NCBI GenBank assembly: GCA_002306375.1 | Contig: DBRU01000063.1 | Coordinates: forward strand, 1-17,323 | Length of the DNA stretch: 17,323 nt | From: Faecalibacterium sp. UBA1360 | GTDB lineage: Bacteria > Bacillota > Clostridia > Oscillospirales > Ruminococcaceae | Reading direction: 5' to 3' | In this document: piece after piece, positions 6,075 to 13,681 of the stretch | How the letters are laid out: each line of letters opens with the position of its first letter | Position numbering within the stretch: position 1 is the first letter of the stretch | The notes under the pieces: generated by a model | The model's database searches: none | Told to the model about the DNA's origin: nothing | Seen by the model: the letters and a program-made list of their open reading frames with translations, nothing else | Position numbers and translations under genes: made by a program

Positions 6075-6359
6075 ATGGGGGACGCATTCAAAGCGCTGGC
6101 CGACCCGACAAGGCGGCGTATCCTGGAGTTGCTGGCAGGCGGCGAGATGACCGCCGGGGACATTGCCGCCCAGTTTGACATGGCAAAACCGTCGGTGAGC
6201 CATCACCTGAACATCCTGAAGGCCGCCGGCCTCGTGAGCGACGAGCGCCGCGGGCAGAACATCGTGTACTGCCTGAACCTGACGGTGTTCCAGGAAGTGA
6301 TGAAGTGGTTTTACGACTTTGGGTTTATGAAGGGAGCGCGTGATGATGAAGCGCAATAA
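6075..6359 (+). CDS. sdpR: ArsR-family autorepressor, SdpR-like
   Basis: A 94-residue winged-helix DNA-binding protein. It starts MGDAFKALADPTRRRILELLAGG, the classic ArsR opening. It continues with DIAAQFDMAKPSVSHHLNILKAAGLVSDERRGQNIVYCLN, the recognition helix and wing. No metal-binding Cys pair of the ELCVCDL type is present, so it is not a metal sensor. The start was chosen because AAGGAGG lies about 8 nt upstream; the frame extends further up but without a ribosome binding site. Its end overlaps the start of sdpI by 17 nt. In B. subtilis SdpR represses its own operon and is released when SdpI binds the toxin SdpC and holds SdpR at the membrane. A similar membrane-coupled switch is inferred here from the gene pair. 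Confidence 0.85.
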   Translation: MGDAFKALADPTRRRILELLAGGEMTAGDIAAQFDMAKPSVSHHLNILKAAGLVSDERRGQNIVYCLNLTVFQEVMKWFYDFGFMKGARDDEAQ

Positions 6360-7011
6360 GCTGTACTGGGCACTGGCCGGCGTGTGCCTTGCCAACCTGC
6401 TGGGGCACGCCGCCTGCCTGCCCGTGATGCCCGACCAGGTGCCCATCCACTGGAACTGGGCCGGCGTGGCCGACGGGTTCGGCTCCAAATACAGCGCCCT
6501 GGGGCTGGGCGCTTTGCCCCTGGGGCTTTTGCTGTTGTTCTGGGCGCTGCCCGCCATTGACCCCAAGGGCAAGAACTTTGAAAAGTTCGACCCCATCTGG
6601 AAGGGCATGGTGCTGGCCACCGTGCTGTTCACCTGCGCCGTCGGCTGGCTGAGCGAGTTGTCGGTGTTCGGCGTGCTCAAAGACGGAAGCGGCGCCGTGG
6701 GACTGCTGGTGGGCGGCGGCATCGGGGTGTTGTTCATTCTGCTGGGCAACTACATGCCCCGCATCAAGCAGAACTATACCTTCGGCTGCCGCACCCCCTG
6801 GGCCCTGGCCGACGAGCACAACTGGAACCGCACCCAGCGCATGGGCGGATTCACCTTTATTGTGATCGGCGCGGCCACGCTGGTGGCGGGGGTGTTTTCG
6901 GGCGTGATGGGGCCCATGGGCAGCACCTTTGTGCTGCTGGGGGCCACGATCCTGGGCACGGTATGGATCTATGTGTATTCCTTTCTGGTGTTCAAAGGTC
7001 TGATGAAGTGA
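6343..7011 (+). CDS. sdpI: SdpI-family membrane protein (DUF1648 plus SdpI domain)
   Basis: A 222-residue membrane protein with about six hydrophobic segments (near 7-27, 54-70, 88-106, 117-136, 168-188, 194-217). After the first segment comes LPVMPDQVPIHWNWAGVADG, typical of DUF1648. The SdpI core GNYMPRIKQNYTFGCRTPWALADEHNWNRTQRMGG is at about 135-169. The family gives immunity to the SDP killing peptide in B. subtilis and also acts as its receptor for SdpR. GTG 6340, ATG 6343 and ATG 6346 are possible starts; 6343 has AGGGAG 6 nt upstream, inside the sdpR gene. No sdpABC toxin genes are visible in the window, so the ligand is unknown and toxin immunity is an inference from the family. Confidence 0.85.
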   Translation: MMKRNKLYWALAGVCLANLLGHAACLPVMPDQVPIHWNWAGVADGFGSKYSALGLGALPLGLLLLFWALPAIDPKGKNFEKFDPIWKGMVLATVLFTCAVGWLSELSVFGVLKDGSGAVGLLVGGGIGVLFILLGNYMPRIKQNYTFGCRTPWALADEHNWNRTQRMGGFTFIVIGAATLVAGVFSGVMGPMGSTFVLLGATILGTVWIYVYSFLVFKGLMK

Positions 7012-7021
7012 GGTACCCGCC

Positions 7022-7774
7022 ATGCTGAACATCCAACATCTGTGCAAGACCTATCCCGGGGGCAAAGCGGCCGTGCGCGACGTAAGTCTGCGTGTGGCCC
7101 CCGGCGACATTTACGGCTTTATCGGCCACAACGGCGCGGGCAAGACCACCACGATCAAGGCCGCGGTGGGGCTGCTGGAATTTGAGGCCGGGGACATCCT
7201 GATCGACGGGGTGTCCATCCGGCAAAATCCGCTGACCTGCAAGCGCACCTTTGCCTACATCCCCGACCAGCCCCTGCTGTACCCGTACCTGACCGGGCGG
7301 CAATACCTGGACTTTATGGCCGATGTGTTTGAAGTGCCCCGCGACCTGCGTCAACGCCGCGCCGGCGAACTGAGCGAGACCTTTGGGTTGAGCGACGCGC
7401 TGGGGGAGCTGACCGGCGCCTACTCTCACGGAATGAAGCAAAAGCTGGCCATTGTGGGGGCGCTGCTCCACGAACCGCGGCTGCTGATTTTGGACGAGCC
7501 CTTCGTGGGGCTGGACCCGGAAGCGGTGGTCACGCTGAAAAACCTTATGCGCGAATTGTGCGCCCGGGGCGGGGCGGTGTTTTTCTCCACCCATGTGCTG
7601 GACGTAGCCGAACGGCTGTGCAACAAGGTGGCCATCATCCGCCAGGGCGAGCTGGTGGCGGCCGGGGACACCGCGGCCCTGACCGCCGGCAAGAGTCTGG
7701 AAGAAACATTTTTGGAGGTGGTACGCCATGGCGAGCCCGACGCTGCGGGCCGTGGGCCTGCTGCTGAAACTTGA
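7022..7774 (+). CDS. ABC transporter ATP-binding protein
   Basis: A 250-residue ATPase subunit. Walker A GHNGAGKTT is at 35-43, Q-loop Gln83 (PDQPLLYPYLTG), signature YSHGMKQKL at 134-142 (the SxGMKQ variant of LSGGQ common in BcrA/NatA-type exporters), Walker B LLILDEP at 154-160 with Glu159, and switch His191 (FFSTHVLD). It starts 10 nt after sdpI with GAGG 8 nt before the ATG, and its 3' end overlaps the permease gene by 47 nt. It is therefore coupled to both neighbours in the sdpR operon. The substrate cannot be read from sequence; export of a peptide or lipid-active compound fits the SdpI context. Confidence 0.93.
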   Translation: MLNIQHLCKTYPGGKAAVRDVSLRVAPGDIYGFIGHNGAGKTTTIKAAVGLLEFEAGDILIDGVSIRQNPLTCKRTFAYIPDQPLLYPYLTGRQYLDFMADVFEVPRDLRQRRAGELSETFGLSDALGELTGAYSHGMKQKLAIVGALLHEPRLLILDEPFVGLDPEAVVTLKNLMRELCARGGAVFFSTHVLDVAERLCNKVAIIRQGELVAAGDTAALTAGKSLEETFLEVVRHGEPDAAGRGPAAET

Positions 7775-9323
7775 CGCCCACCGGCTGTTCGGCTTCAACG
7801 AGTTCCGGCACAGCCGCGACCCCAAGGCCCGCCGCCGCTGGCTGGGGCTGGCGGCGGTGTGGGGGATGCTAGCCGTCATGATGCTGTTTTACCTGACGAC
7901 CATGGCCGTTGGCATGGCCCGGTTCGGCCTGATCCGATACCTGCCCGGCTGCCTGTACACGGGCGCCGCCGCGGCCCTGCTGTTTTTTGAGACGCTGCGC
8001 GCCGGGACTGCCCTGTTCGGCCGAGACTTTTTTGAGCAGACCACTCCCCTGCCGCTGCCCCGGGCTGCCCTGCCTCTGAACCGCCTGCTGGCGCTGTACC
8101 TGTGGGATCTGGCGCTGTGCGTGGTCCTGCTGGGGCCGGGGCTGACGGTCTGTGCCCTGACCCTCGGGGCAGGATTTCGTTTCTGGGCGGCGGCGCTTTG
8201 GGGGCTTTTGTGCGCGCCTTTGCTGCCCCTGGCGGCCGCCTGCGTGCTGGGCGCGCTGACGGCGGTGCTGGTACGGCGGCTTCGGCACAAGAATCTGATC
8301 GCCGGGCTGCTTCTGGTGGGGTTCACCATGGCGATCCTGGCCTGGAGCATGAGCCTGAGCACCCTGCCCGCCGACACCGACGGCGCTGACCTGATGGCCA
8401 TGCTGGAACCGGCTTTGGCGGCTTCTGCCGCCGGGTACGCCCCCGCCGCCTGGTTCGGGCGGATGCTGGTCGGCGGGAGCGGAAGCGGCGCGGCTTTTGC
8501 CTGGCTGACCCTTGTTTCGCTGCTGCCCGCAGCATTGGCCGCGGGCGTGGTCATCACCAAATACGGCACACTTTGCACAGCCCTGAACGCGCCCGCCGGC
8601 CAGCGCCGCACCGCCCGGCTGGGCCGTGCGCGCAGCCCCTTGGCCGCCTTGTACGGGCGGGAGGTCCGGCGCTATCTGTCCTGTACCAACTGGTTTGCCA
8701 ATACGGTGATCGGATACCTGCTGATGGCTTTGCTGCCCCTGTTTTTGCTGTTTGGCGGCAGCCGAGCCATGCAGACCCTGGAACTGACGCCCGACCTGGC
8801 CGGGCGGTACCTGCCGCTGATGATGGGGCTGATGGCCGTGCTGATGCCCGTGACCGCCTGCTCCATCTCCCTGGAAGGGCCTTACTGGCCGGTGATTCGC
8901 ACCTTGCCGGTGCGCACCCGGGACCTGCTTTTGTCCAAGGTCCTTTTGAACCTGAGCGTGGCTTTGCCCTGCTGGGCTGTGGGCGTCGCCGGCGGGCTGC
9001 TGGCGCTGCGCCCCCGGGGCATCGCGGCCCTGTGGCTGGCGCTGGTGCCCGCTTTGTACTGCCTGTTCGGCGCCGTGGCGGCGCTGCGCATCAATCTGGC
9101 TCTGCCCCAGCTGCACTGGCAGACCGAGACCCAGGTGGTCAAGCAGAGCGCCTCCACCCTGCTGGCCCTTGTCTGCGGGTTCCTGGCCGCGGGCGTGCCC
9201 GGGCTGTGCCTGACCTTTGCGCCGGCCAACACCGTGTATACCGCCGTTTGCCTGGTGCTGGCCGCTTTGACCGCGCTGCTGTGGCGGCAATGCCTGCGGG
9301 TGAACCTGCAAACCATCCAATAA
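7728..9323 (+). CDS. ABC transporter permease (large ABC-2-like membrane subunit)
   Basis: A 531-residue very hydrophobic protein with roughly 12 membrane segments. It begins MASPTLRAVGLLLKLDAHRLFGFNEFRHSRDPKARRRWLGLAAVWG, a cytosolic start before the first segment. The length and two-half layout (six segments, a cytosolic loop near 285-315 with LGRARSPLAALYGREVRRYLS, six more) match the large single-chain permeases paired with NatA-like ATPases. No signal peptide or soluble domain is seen. The ATG is preceded by GGAGG 9 nt upstream and lies inside the end of the ATPase gene. It is the last gene of the operon, followed by a 17-bp hairpin. Substrate unknown. Confidence 0.85.
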   Translation: MASPTLRAVGLLLKLDAHRLFGFNEFRHSRDPKARRRWLGLAAVWGMLAVMMLFYLTTMAVGMARFGLIRYLPGCLYTGAAAALLFFETLRAGTALFGRDFFEQTTPLPLPRAALPLNRLLALYLWDLALCVVLLGPGLTVCALTLGAGFRFWAAALWGLLCAPLLPLAAACVLGALTAVLVRRLRHKNLIAGLLLVGFTMAILAWSMSLSTLPADTDGADLMAMLEPALAASAAGYAPAAWFGRMLVGGSGSGAAFAWLTLVSLLPAALAAGVVITKYGTLCTALNAPAGQRRTARLGRARSPLAALYGREVRRYLSCTNWFANTVIGYLLMALLPLFLLFGGSRAMQTLELTPDLAGRYLPLMMGLMAVLMPVTACSISLEGPYWPVIRTLPVRTRDLLLSKVLLNLSVALPCWAVGVAGGLLALRPRGIAALWLALVPALYCLFGAVAALRINLALPQLHWQTETQVVKQSASTLLALVCGFLAAGVPGLCLTFAPANTVYTAVCLVLAALTALLWRQCLRVNLQTIQ

Positions 9324-9329
9324 CGCGCC

Positions 9330-9367
9330 AAGGCCCCCGGCCTGCCAAGCGGCAGGCCGGGGGCCTT
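9330..9367. terminator. Bidirectional terminator hairpin between convergent operons
   Basis: Perfect 17-bp stem (9330-9346 with 9351-9367; AAGGCCCCC... to ...GGGGGCCTT) and loop AAGC, between the convergent permease and clpB genes. Neither side has a strong T-run beyond the TT of the stem, so efficiency may depend on the very GC-rich stem. It begins 6 nt after the permease stop and ends 19 nt before the clpB stop. Confidence 0.8.
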
Positions 9368-9386
9368 GTGTATGCGTATGGCGGGG

Positions 9387-11996
9387 TCAGCGCAGGACCA
9401 GCGCACCGTTTTCGGCGTCCACGGTCAGGGTGTCGCCGGGCTTGTTGGCCCCGGCGATGATCTGCCTGGCCAGCATGGTCTCCACATGGGCCTGGATATA
9501 CCGCTTGAGGGGACGCGCGCCGTAGATGGGGTCGTAGCCTCCTTCGATGATGGCGTCCTTGGCCGCGTCGGTGACCGTCAGGTCCAGCTGGCGCTCGGCC
9601 AGGCGGCGGCGCAGGTCGCCCAGCATCAGGTCCACGATGCCGCCGATCTCCTGCTTGGTCAGGCTCTTGTAGACGACGGTGTCATCCAGGCGGTTGAGGA
9701 ACTCGGGGCGGAACTGCCGTTTGAGCAAGGCGTCGATCCGGGCGCGGGCGTCGTCGGAAAGGTCGTTGCGGCCTTCGGCCCGGGCGGATTCCAGGTCCTC
9801 GAGGATGATGTCGGAGCCCAGGTTGGAGGTCAGGATCAGGATCGTGTTCTTGAAGTCCACGGTACGGCCCTGGCTGTCGGTGATGCGGCCGTCGTCCAGC
9901 ACCTGCAGCAGAATGTTGAACACGTCGGGATGGGCCTTTTCCACCTCGTCGAAGAGCACCACGCTGTAGGGATGGCGGCGCACGGCCTCGGTCAGCTGGC
10001 CGCCCTCCTCATAGCCCACGTATCCCGGAGGCGCGCCGATCAGGCGGGAGACGCTGAACTTCTCCATATATTCGGTCATGTCGATGCGGATGAGGTTTTT
10101 CTCATCATCGAACAGGGCCTGGGCCAGGGCTTTGGCCAGTTCGGTCTTGCCCACGCCGGTGGGGCCCAGGAACAAAAAGCTGCCGATGGGCCGGCCCGGG
10201 TTGGCGATGCCGGCGCGGGAGCGCAGGATGGCGTCGGACACCTTCTGCACGGCTTCGTCCTGGCCGATCACCCGCTGATGCAGCACGTCGGGCAGGCGCA
10301 GCAGCTTTTCCCGCTCGCCTTCCACCAGCTTTTCCACCGGGATGCCGGTCCAGCGGGCCACGATGCGGGCGATCTCCTCGTCGGTGACCCGGTCCCGCAG
10401 AAGGCTTTGTTCCTTCTTTTCGGCGGCCAGCTTTTCCTCGTTTTCCAGGTCCCGTTGCAGCTGGGGCAGTTTGCCGTACTGCAGCTCGCCGGCTTTGGCG
10501 TAATCGCCCTGGCGGGTGGCCTTTTCGATGTCGGCCTTGACGCTTTCCACCTCGGCGCGCAGGCTTTGCACCTTGTTGATGGCGTTCTTCTCGTTGTCCC
10601 ACTGGGCTTTCTTGGAGTTGAAGCCGTCCCTCAGTTCGGCCAGTTCTTTTTCCAGATTGGCCAGCCGCTGGCGGGAAAGCTCGTCCGTTTCCTTTTTCAG
10701 GCTGGCTTCCTCGATCTGCAGCTGGGTGATGCGGTGCTGCAGGTCGTCCAGCTCGGCGGGCATGGAATCCAGCTCGGTCTTGACCATGGCGCAGGCTTCG
10801 TCCACCAGGTCGATGGCCTTGTCGGGCAGGAAGCGGTCGCTGATATACCGGTCGGACAGGGTGGCGGCGGCGATGAGGGCGGCGTCCTGGATCTTGACGC
10901 CGTGGTAGACCTCATACCGCTCTTTGAGGCCGCGCAGGATCGAGACGGTATCCTCCACCGTGGGTTCCTCCACCTGCACGGGCTGGAACCGGCGCTCGAG
11001 AGCGGGGTCCTTTTCGATATATTCCCGGTACTCGTCCAGGGTGGTGGCGCCGATGCAGTGCAATTCGCCCCGGGCCAGCATGGGCTTGAGCAGGTTGCCC
11101 GCGTCCATGGCGCCGTCGGTCTTGCCGGCGCCCACGATGGTGTGCAGCTCGTCGATGAACAGGATGATCTTGCCCTCGGACTTTTTCACTTCGTTGAGAA
11201 CGCTCTTGAGCCGTTCCTCGAACTCGCCGCGGTACTTGGCGCCCGCCACCAGCGCGCCCATGTCCAGGCTGAAGATCGTGCGGTTCTTGAGGTTTTCGGG
11301 CACGTCGCCCCGCACGATGCGCTGGGCCAGGCCCTCGGCGATGGCGGTCTTGCCCACGCCGGCCTCGCCGATGAGCACGGGGTTGTTCTTGCGCTTGCGG
11401 GACAGAATGCGGATGACGTTGCGGATCTCGCCGTCACGGCCGATGACCGGGTCCAGCTTGTTCTTGCGGGCCATGTCCACCAGGTCCTGGCCGTACTTTT
11501 TCAGGGCGTCGTAGGTGGATTCAGGGTCGTCGCTGGTCACCCGCTGGTTGCCGCGCACGGCGGACAGCTGGGTCATGAACTTTTCCTGGGTGATGCCGAA
11601 CTGGCGGAACAGCTCGGAGGCGGCGCGGCCCGGGCGCTGGAGCAGGCCCAGGAACACGTGTTCCACGCTGACGTACTCGTCCTTCATCTGTTTGGCCTGC
11701 TCCTCGGCCGCGTTGAAGGCCCGGTCCAGGTCAGAGGAGATATAGACTTTTTCGGGGTCGCGGCCGCTGCCCGTCACGTGGGGCAAAGCGGCGACCTTTT
11801 CGGTGGCGGCGGCCAGGAAATTGCCTGGCTCCACGCCCATCTTTGTCAAAAGCTGCGGGATCAGGCCGTCCTGCTGCTGGCACAACGCGGCGAGCAGGTG
11901 CTCCTGCTCGATGGACTGGTTCTGGTATTCCACCGCCAGACGCTGGGCGGCCTGAATGGCCTGCACGGTCTTTTGGGTGCATTGGTTGATGTTCAT
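9387..11996 (-). CDS. clpB: ATP-dependent protein disaggregase ClpB
   Basis: Cytosolic AAA+ hexamer that pulls polypeptides out of aggregates together with DnaK. The 869 residues match the usual ~860. Domains in order: Clp_N repeats (about 1-150), AAA1 with Walker A GEAGVGKT (210-217) and Walker B IILFIDE, the coiled-coil M-domain (about 405-530, rich in Glu, Lys and Leu), AAA2 with Walker A GPTGVGKT (611-618) and Walker B VVLFDE (679-684), and the D2-small domain to the end. The long M-domain separates ClpB from ClpA and ClpC. The start at 11996 has AAGGAGG 7 nt upstream; an in-frame start six codons earlier (12014) would be read through that site. Its promoter carries a CIRCE element, so HrcA control is likely. 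Identification firm. Confidence 0.98.
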   Translation of the reverse strand: MNINQCTQKTVQAIQAAQRLAVEYQNQSIEQEHLLAALCQQQDGLIPQLLTKMGVEPGNFLAAATEKVAALPHVTGSGRDPEKVYISSDLDRAFNAAEEQAKQMKDEYVSVEHVFLGLLQRPGRAASELFRQFGITQEKFMTQLSAVRGNQRVTSDDPESTYDALKKYGQDLVDMARKNKLDPVIGRDGEIRNVIRILSRKRKNNPVLIGEAGVGKTAIAEGLAQRIVRGDVPENLKNRTIFSLDMGALVAGAKYRGEFEERLKSVLNEVKKSEGKIILFIDELHTIVGAGKTDGAMDAGNLLKPMLARGELHCIGATTLDEYREYIEKDPALERRFQPVQVEEPTVEDTVSILRGLKERYEVYHGVKIQDAALIAAATLSDRYISDRFLPDKAIDLVDEACAMVKTELDSMPAELDDLQHRITQLQIEEASLKKETDELSRQRLANLEKELAELRDGFNSKKAQWDNEKNAINKVQSLRAEVESVKADIEKATRQGDYAKAGELQYGKLPQLQRDLENEEKLAAEKKEQSLLRDRVTDEEIARIVARWTGIPVEKLVEGEREKLLRLPDVLHQRVIGQDEAVQKVSDAILRSRAGIANPGRPIGSFLFLGPTGVGKTELAKALAQALFDDEKNLIRIDMTEYMEKFSVSRLIGAPPGYVGYEEGGQLTEAVRRHPYSVVLFDEVEKAHPDVFNILLQVLDDGRITDSQGRTVDFKNTILILTSNLGSDIILEDLESARAEGRNDLSDDARARIDALLKRQFRPEFLNRLDDTVVYKSLTKQEIGGIVDLMLGDLRRRLAERQLDLTVTDAAKDAIIEGGYDPIYGARPLKRYIQAHVETMLARQIIAGANKPGDTLTVDAENGALVLR

Positions 11997-12032
11997 AGGG
12001 CAAACCTCCTTCACAGCTTGCGGTGTATCTAT

Positions 12033-12059
12033 TTAGCAAACGACGATCTCGAGTGCGTT
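12033..12059 (-). promoter_or_regulatory. Degenerate second CIRCE-like inverted repeat in the clpB leader
   Basis: TTAGCAAAC-N9-GAGTGCGTT, read on the plus strand. It has 13 of 18 matches to the CIRCE consensus TTAGCACTC-N9-GAGTGCTAA with the exact 9-nt spacer. It lies in the 5' leader about 37 nt before the clpB start codon and 95 nt downstream of the good CIRCE. It may be a second, weaker HrcA site, or a decayed copy. Confidence 0.4.
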
Positions 12060-12154
12060 CTGTGTGCGCCCGACCGATTGGCGGCCCGCTTTTCTCTTAC
12101 TTTCCCGGCAAATGCTTTGATTTTTCGGCGAGCCGCGGGGGTGCGCACGCTTTT

Positions 12155-12181
12155 TTAGCACTCTATGTCATCGACTGCTAA
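12155..12181 (-). promoter_or_regulatory. CIRCE element (HrcA operator) of clpB
   Basis: TTAGCACTC-N9-GACTGCTAA: 17 of 18 matches to the CIRCE consensus, the single change being C for G in the right half. It directly follows the -10 of the clpB promoter, so it covers the transcription start. HrcA binding there would give heat-inducible repression. The stretch 12015-12154 is a leader of about 160 nt before clpB with no ORF of interest. Confidence 0.93.
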
Positions 12182-12182
12182 T

Positions 12183-12210
12183 ATTGTACCACATTCCCCC
12201 TTGATGTCAA
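12183..12210 (-). promoter_or_regulatory. Sigma-A promoter of clpB
   Basis: On the minus strand: perfect -35 TTGACA at 12205-12210, 16-nt spacer, and -10 TACAAT (5/6) at 12183-12188 preceded by an extended -10 TGG. It overlaps the CIRCE element on the downstream side. This is the usual arrangement of a vegetative promoter under HrcA repression. Confidence 0.92.
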
Positions 12211-12276
12211 CGGGGAAAATTGAAAATTATTTGTGAACGTCCCCAGCGCCCGCCGGGCGGTTTTTGGCCCCAAGCC

Positions 12277-12305
12277 TTGCAATCCGCTTTGGGACAGGGT
12301 ACAAT
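12277..12305 (+). promoter_or_regulatory. Promoter of the metY-metA-glycosyltransferase operon
   Basis: -35 TTGCAA (4/6) at 12277-12282, 17-nt spacer, -10 TACAAT (5/6) at 12300-12305. The leader to the start codon is only about 50 nt, too short for a SAM riboswitch or T-box, so methionine control, if any, must act by another route. Divergent from the clpB promoter. Confidence 0.65.
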
Positions 12306-12360
12306 AAAAAAAGACTATATCTGCGCAGCATTCTTTATATAGTAGAGGGAGGCAATTATC

Positions 12361-13644
12361 ATGGACAAGCGTTCCATCAACACCATCTGCGTACAGGGCG
12401 GCTACACCCCGGGCAACGGCCAGCCCCGCCAGATCCCCATCATCCAGAGCACCACCTTCAAATATGACACCTCGGCCGAGATGGGCAAGCTGTTCGACCT
12501 GGAGGCCAGCGGCTATTTCTATTCCCGTTTGCAGAACCCCACCTGCGACATGGTGGCCGCCAAGATCACCGAACTGGAAGGCGGCACCGCCGGTATGCTG
12601 ACCAGCTCCGGGCAGGCGGCCAACTTCTTCGCCTTGTTCAACATCTGCAACGCCGGGGACCACATCGTGTCCTCCAGCTCCATCTACGGCGGCACCTTCA
12701 ACCTGATCGCCGTGACCATGGCCAAAATGGGCATCGAGACCACCTTTGTGGACCCCGACTGCACCGACGAGGAACTGGAGGCGGCTTTCCGCCCCAACAC
12801 CAAGGCCGTGTTCGGCGAGACCATCGCCAACCCCGCCCTGACCGTGCTGGACATCGAGCGCTTTGCCAAGGCGGCCCACGCCCACGGCGTGCCCCTGATC
12901 GTGGACAACACCTTCCCCACCCCGGTGGGCTGCCGGCCCATCGAATGGGGCGCCGACATCGTGACCCATTCCACCACCAAGTACATGGACGGCCACGGCG
13001 GCTGCGTGGGCGGCGCCATTGTGGACAGCGGCAAGTTTGACTGGATGGCCCACGCCGACAAGTTCCCCGGCCTGACCACCCCCGACGAGAGCTACCACGG
13101 CATCACCTACGCCGAGCGCTTCGGCAAGGAAGGGGCCTTCATCACCAAGGCCACCGCTCAGCTGATGCGGGACTTTGGCTGCACCCAGAGCCCCATGAGC
13201 GCCTACATGCTGAACCTGGGGCTGGAGAGCCTGCACGTGCGCATGGCCCGCCACTGCGAGAACGGCCAGGCCGTGGCCGAGTTTTTGGCCAACCATCCCA
13301 AGGTGACCTATGTGGACTACTGCGGTCTGCCGGGCAACAAATACTACGAGCGGGCCAAGAAATACCTGCCCAACGGGTCCTGCGGCGTGGTCAGCTTTGG
13401 CATCCAGGGCGGGCGCGAGGCCGCCGCGGCCTTTATGGGCCACCTGAAGATGGCCGCCATCGAGACCCACGTGGCCGATGCCCGCACCTGCTGCCTGCAC
13501 CCCGCCAGCACCACTCACCGCCAGATGAACGACGAGCAGCTGGCCGCCGCCGGCGTGCGCCCCGACCTAGTGCGCATGAGCTGCGGGCTGGAGGACAAGG
13601 CCGACCTGATCGCCGACATCGCCCAGGCGCTGGACCAGATCTGA
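12361..13644 (+). CDS. metY: O-acetylhomoserine sulfhydrylase (MetY-like, PLP Cys/Met metabolism family)
   Basis: PLP enzyme that replaces the acetyl group of O-acetylhomoserine with sulfide (or a thiol) to give homocysteine. The 427 residues match the MetY subgroup (about 425-430), longer than MetB/MetC (about 385). Seen: YFYSRLQNPT (52-61), TSSGQAA (81-87), SSSSIYGGT (104-112), VDNTF with Asp182 contacting the PLP nitrogen, and HSTTKYMDGHG with Lys207 as the Schiff-base lysine. The sequence near 300-390 (LPGNKYYERAKKYLPNGSCGVVSFGIQGG, ETHVADARTCCLHPASTTHRQM) is typical of O-acetylhomoserine aminocarboxypropyltransferases. GGGAGG lies 8 nt before the ATG. It is followed 37 nt later by metA, which supplies its substrate. 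Cystathionine gamma-synthase activity is less likely given length and partner. Confidence 0.92.
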   Translation: MDKRSINTICVQGGYTPGNGQPRQIPIIQSTTFKYDTSAEMGKLFDLEASGYFYSRLQNPTCDMVAAKITELEGGTAGMLTSSGQAANFFALFNICNAGDHIVSSSSIYGGTFNLIAVTMAKMGIETTFVDPDCTDEELEAAFRPNTKAVFGETIANPALTVLDIERFAKAAHAHGVPLIVDNTFPTPVGCRPIEWGADIVTHSTTKYMDGHGGCVGGAIVDSGKFDWMAHADKFPGLTTPDESYHGITYAERFGKEGAFITKATAQLMRDFGCTQSPMSAYMLNLGLESLHVRMARHCENGQAVAEFLANHPKVTYVDYCGLPGNKYYERAKKYLPNGSCGVVSFGIQGGREAAAAFMGHLKMAAIETHVADARTCCLHPASTTHRQMNDEQLAAAGVRPDLVRMSCGLEDKADLIADIAQALDQI

Positions 13645-13681
13645 GCGCCGCCAACACTTGCCACGGAAGGAGGCGGTCCCC

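Noticed and set aside
9366..12158. 930-codon plus-strand open frame opposite clpB
   Set aside because: Complement of clpB codons, low-complexity Gly/Val/Leu/His/Gln composition and no start signals. clpB on the minus strand is unmistakable.
12247..12265. Short GC hairpin plus TTTTT on the plus strand as a terminator
   Set aside because: The stem is only 5 bp and no plus-strand gene lies upstream; it sits between two divergent promoters.
12306..12360. SAM riboswitch or T-box upstream of metY
   Set aside because: The leader is only about 50 nt and has no conserved box or terminator stem; too short for either class.
12178..13518. 446-codon minus-strand open frame opposite metY
   Set aside because: Shadow of the metY codons. 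The plus-strand frame has the full PLP motifs.
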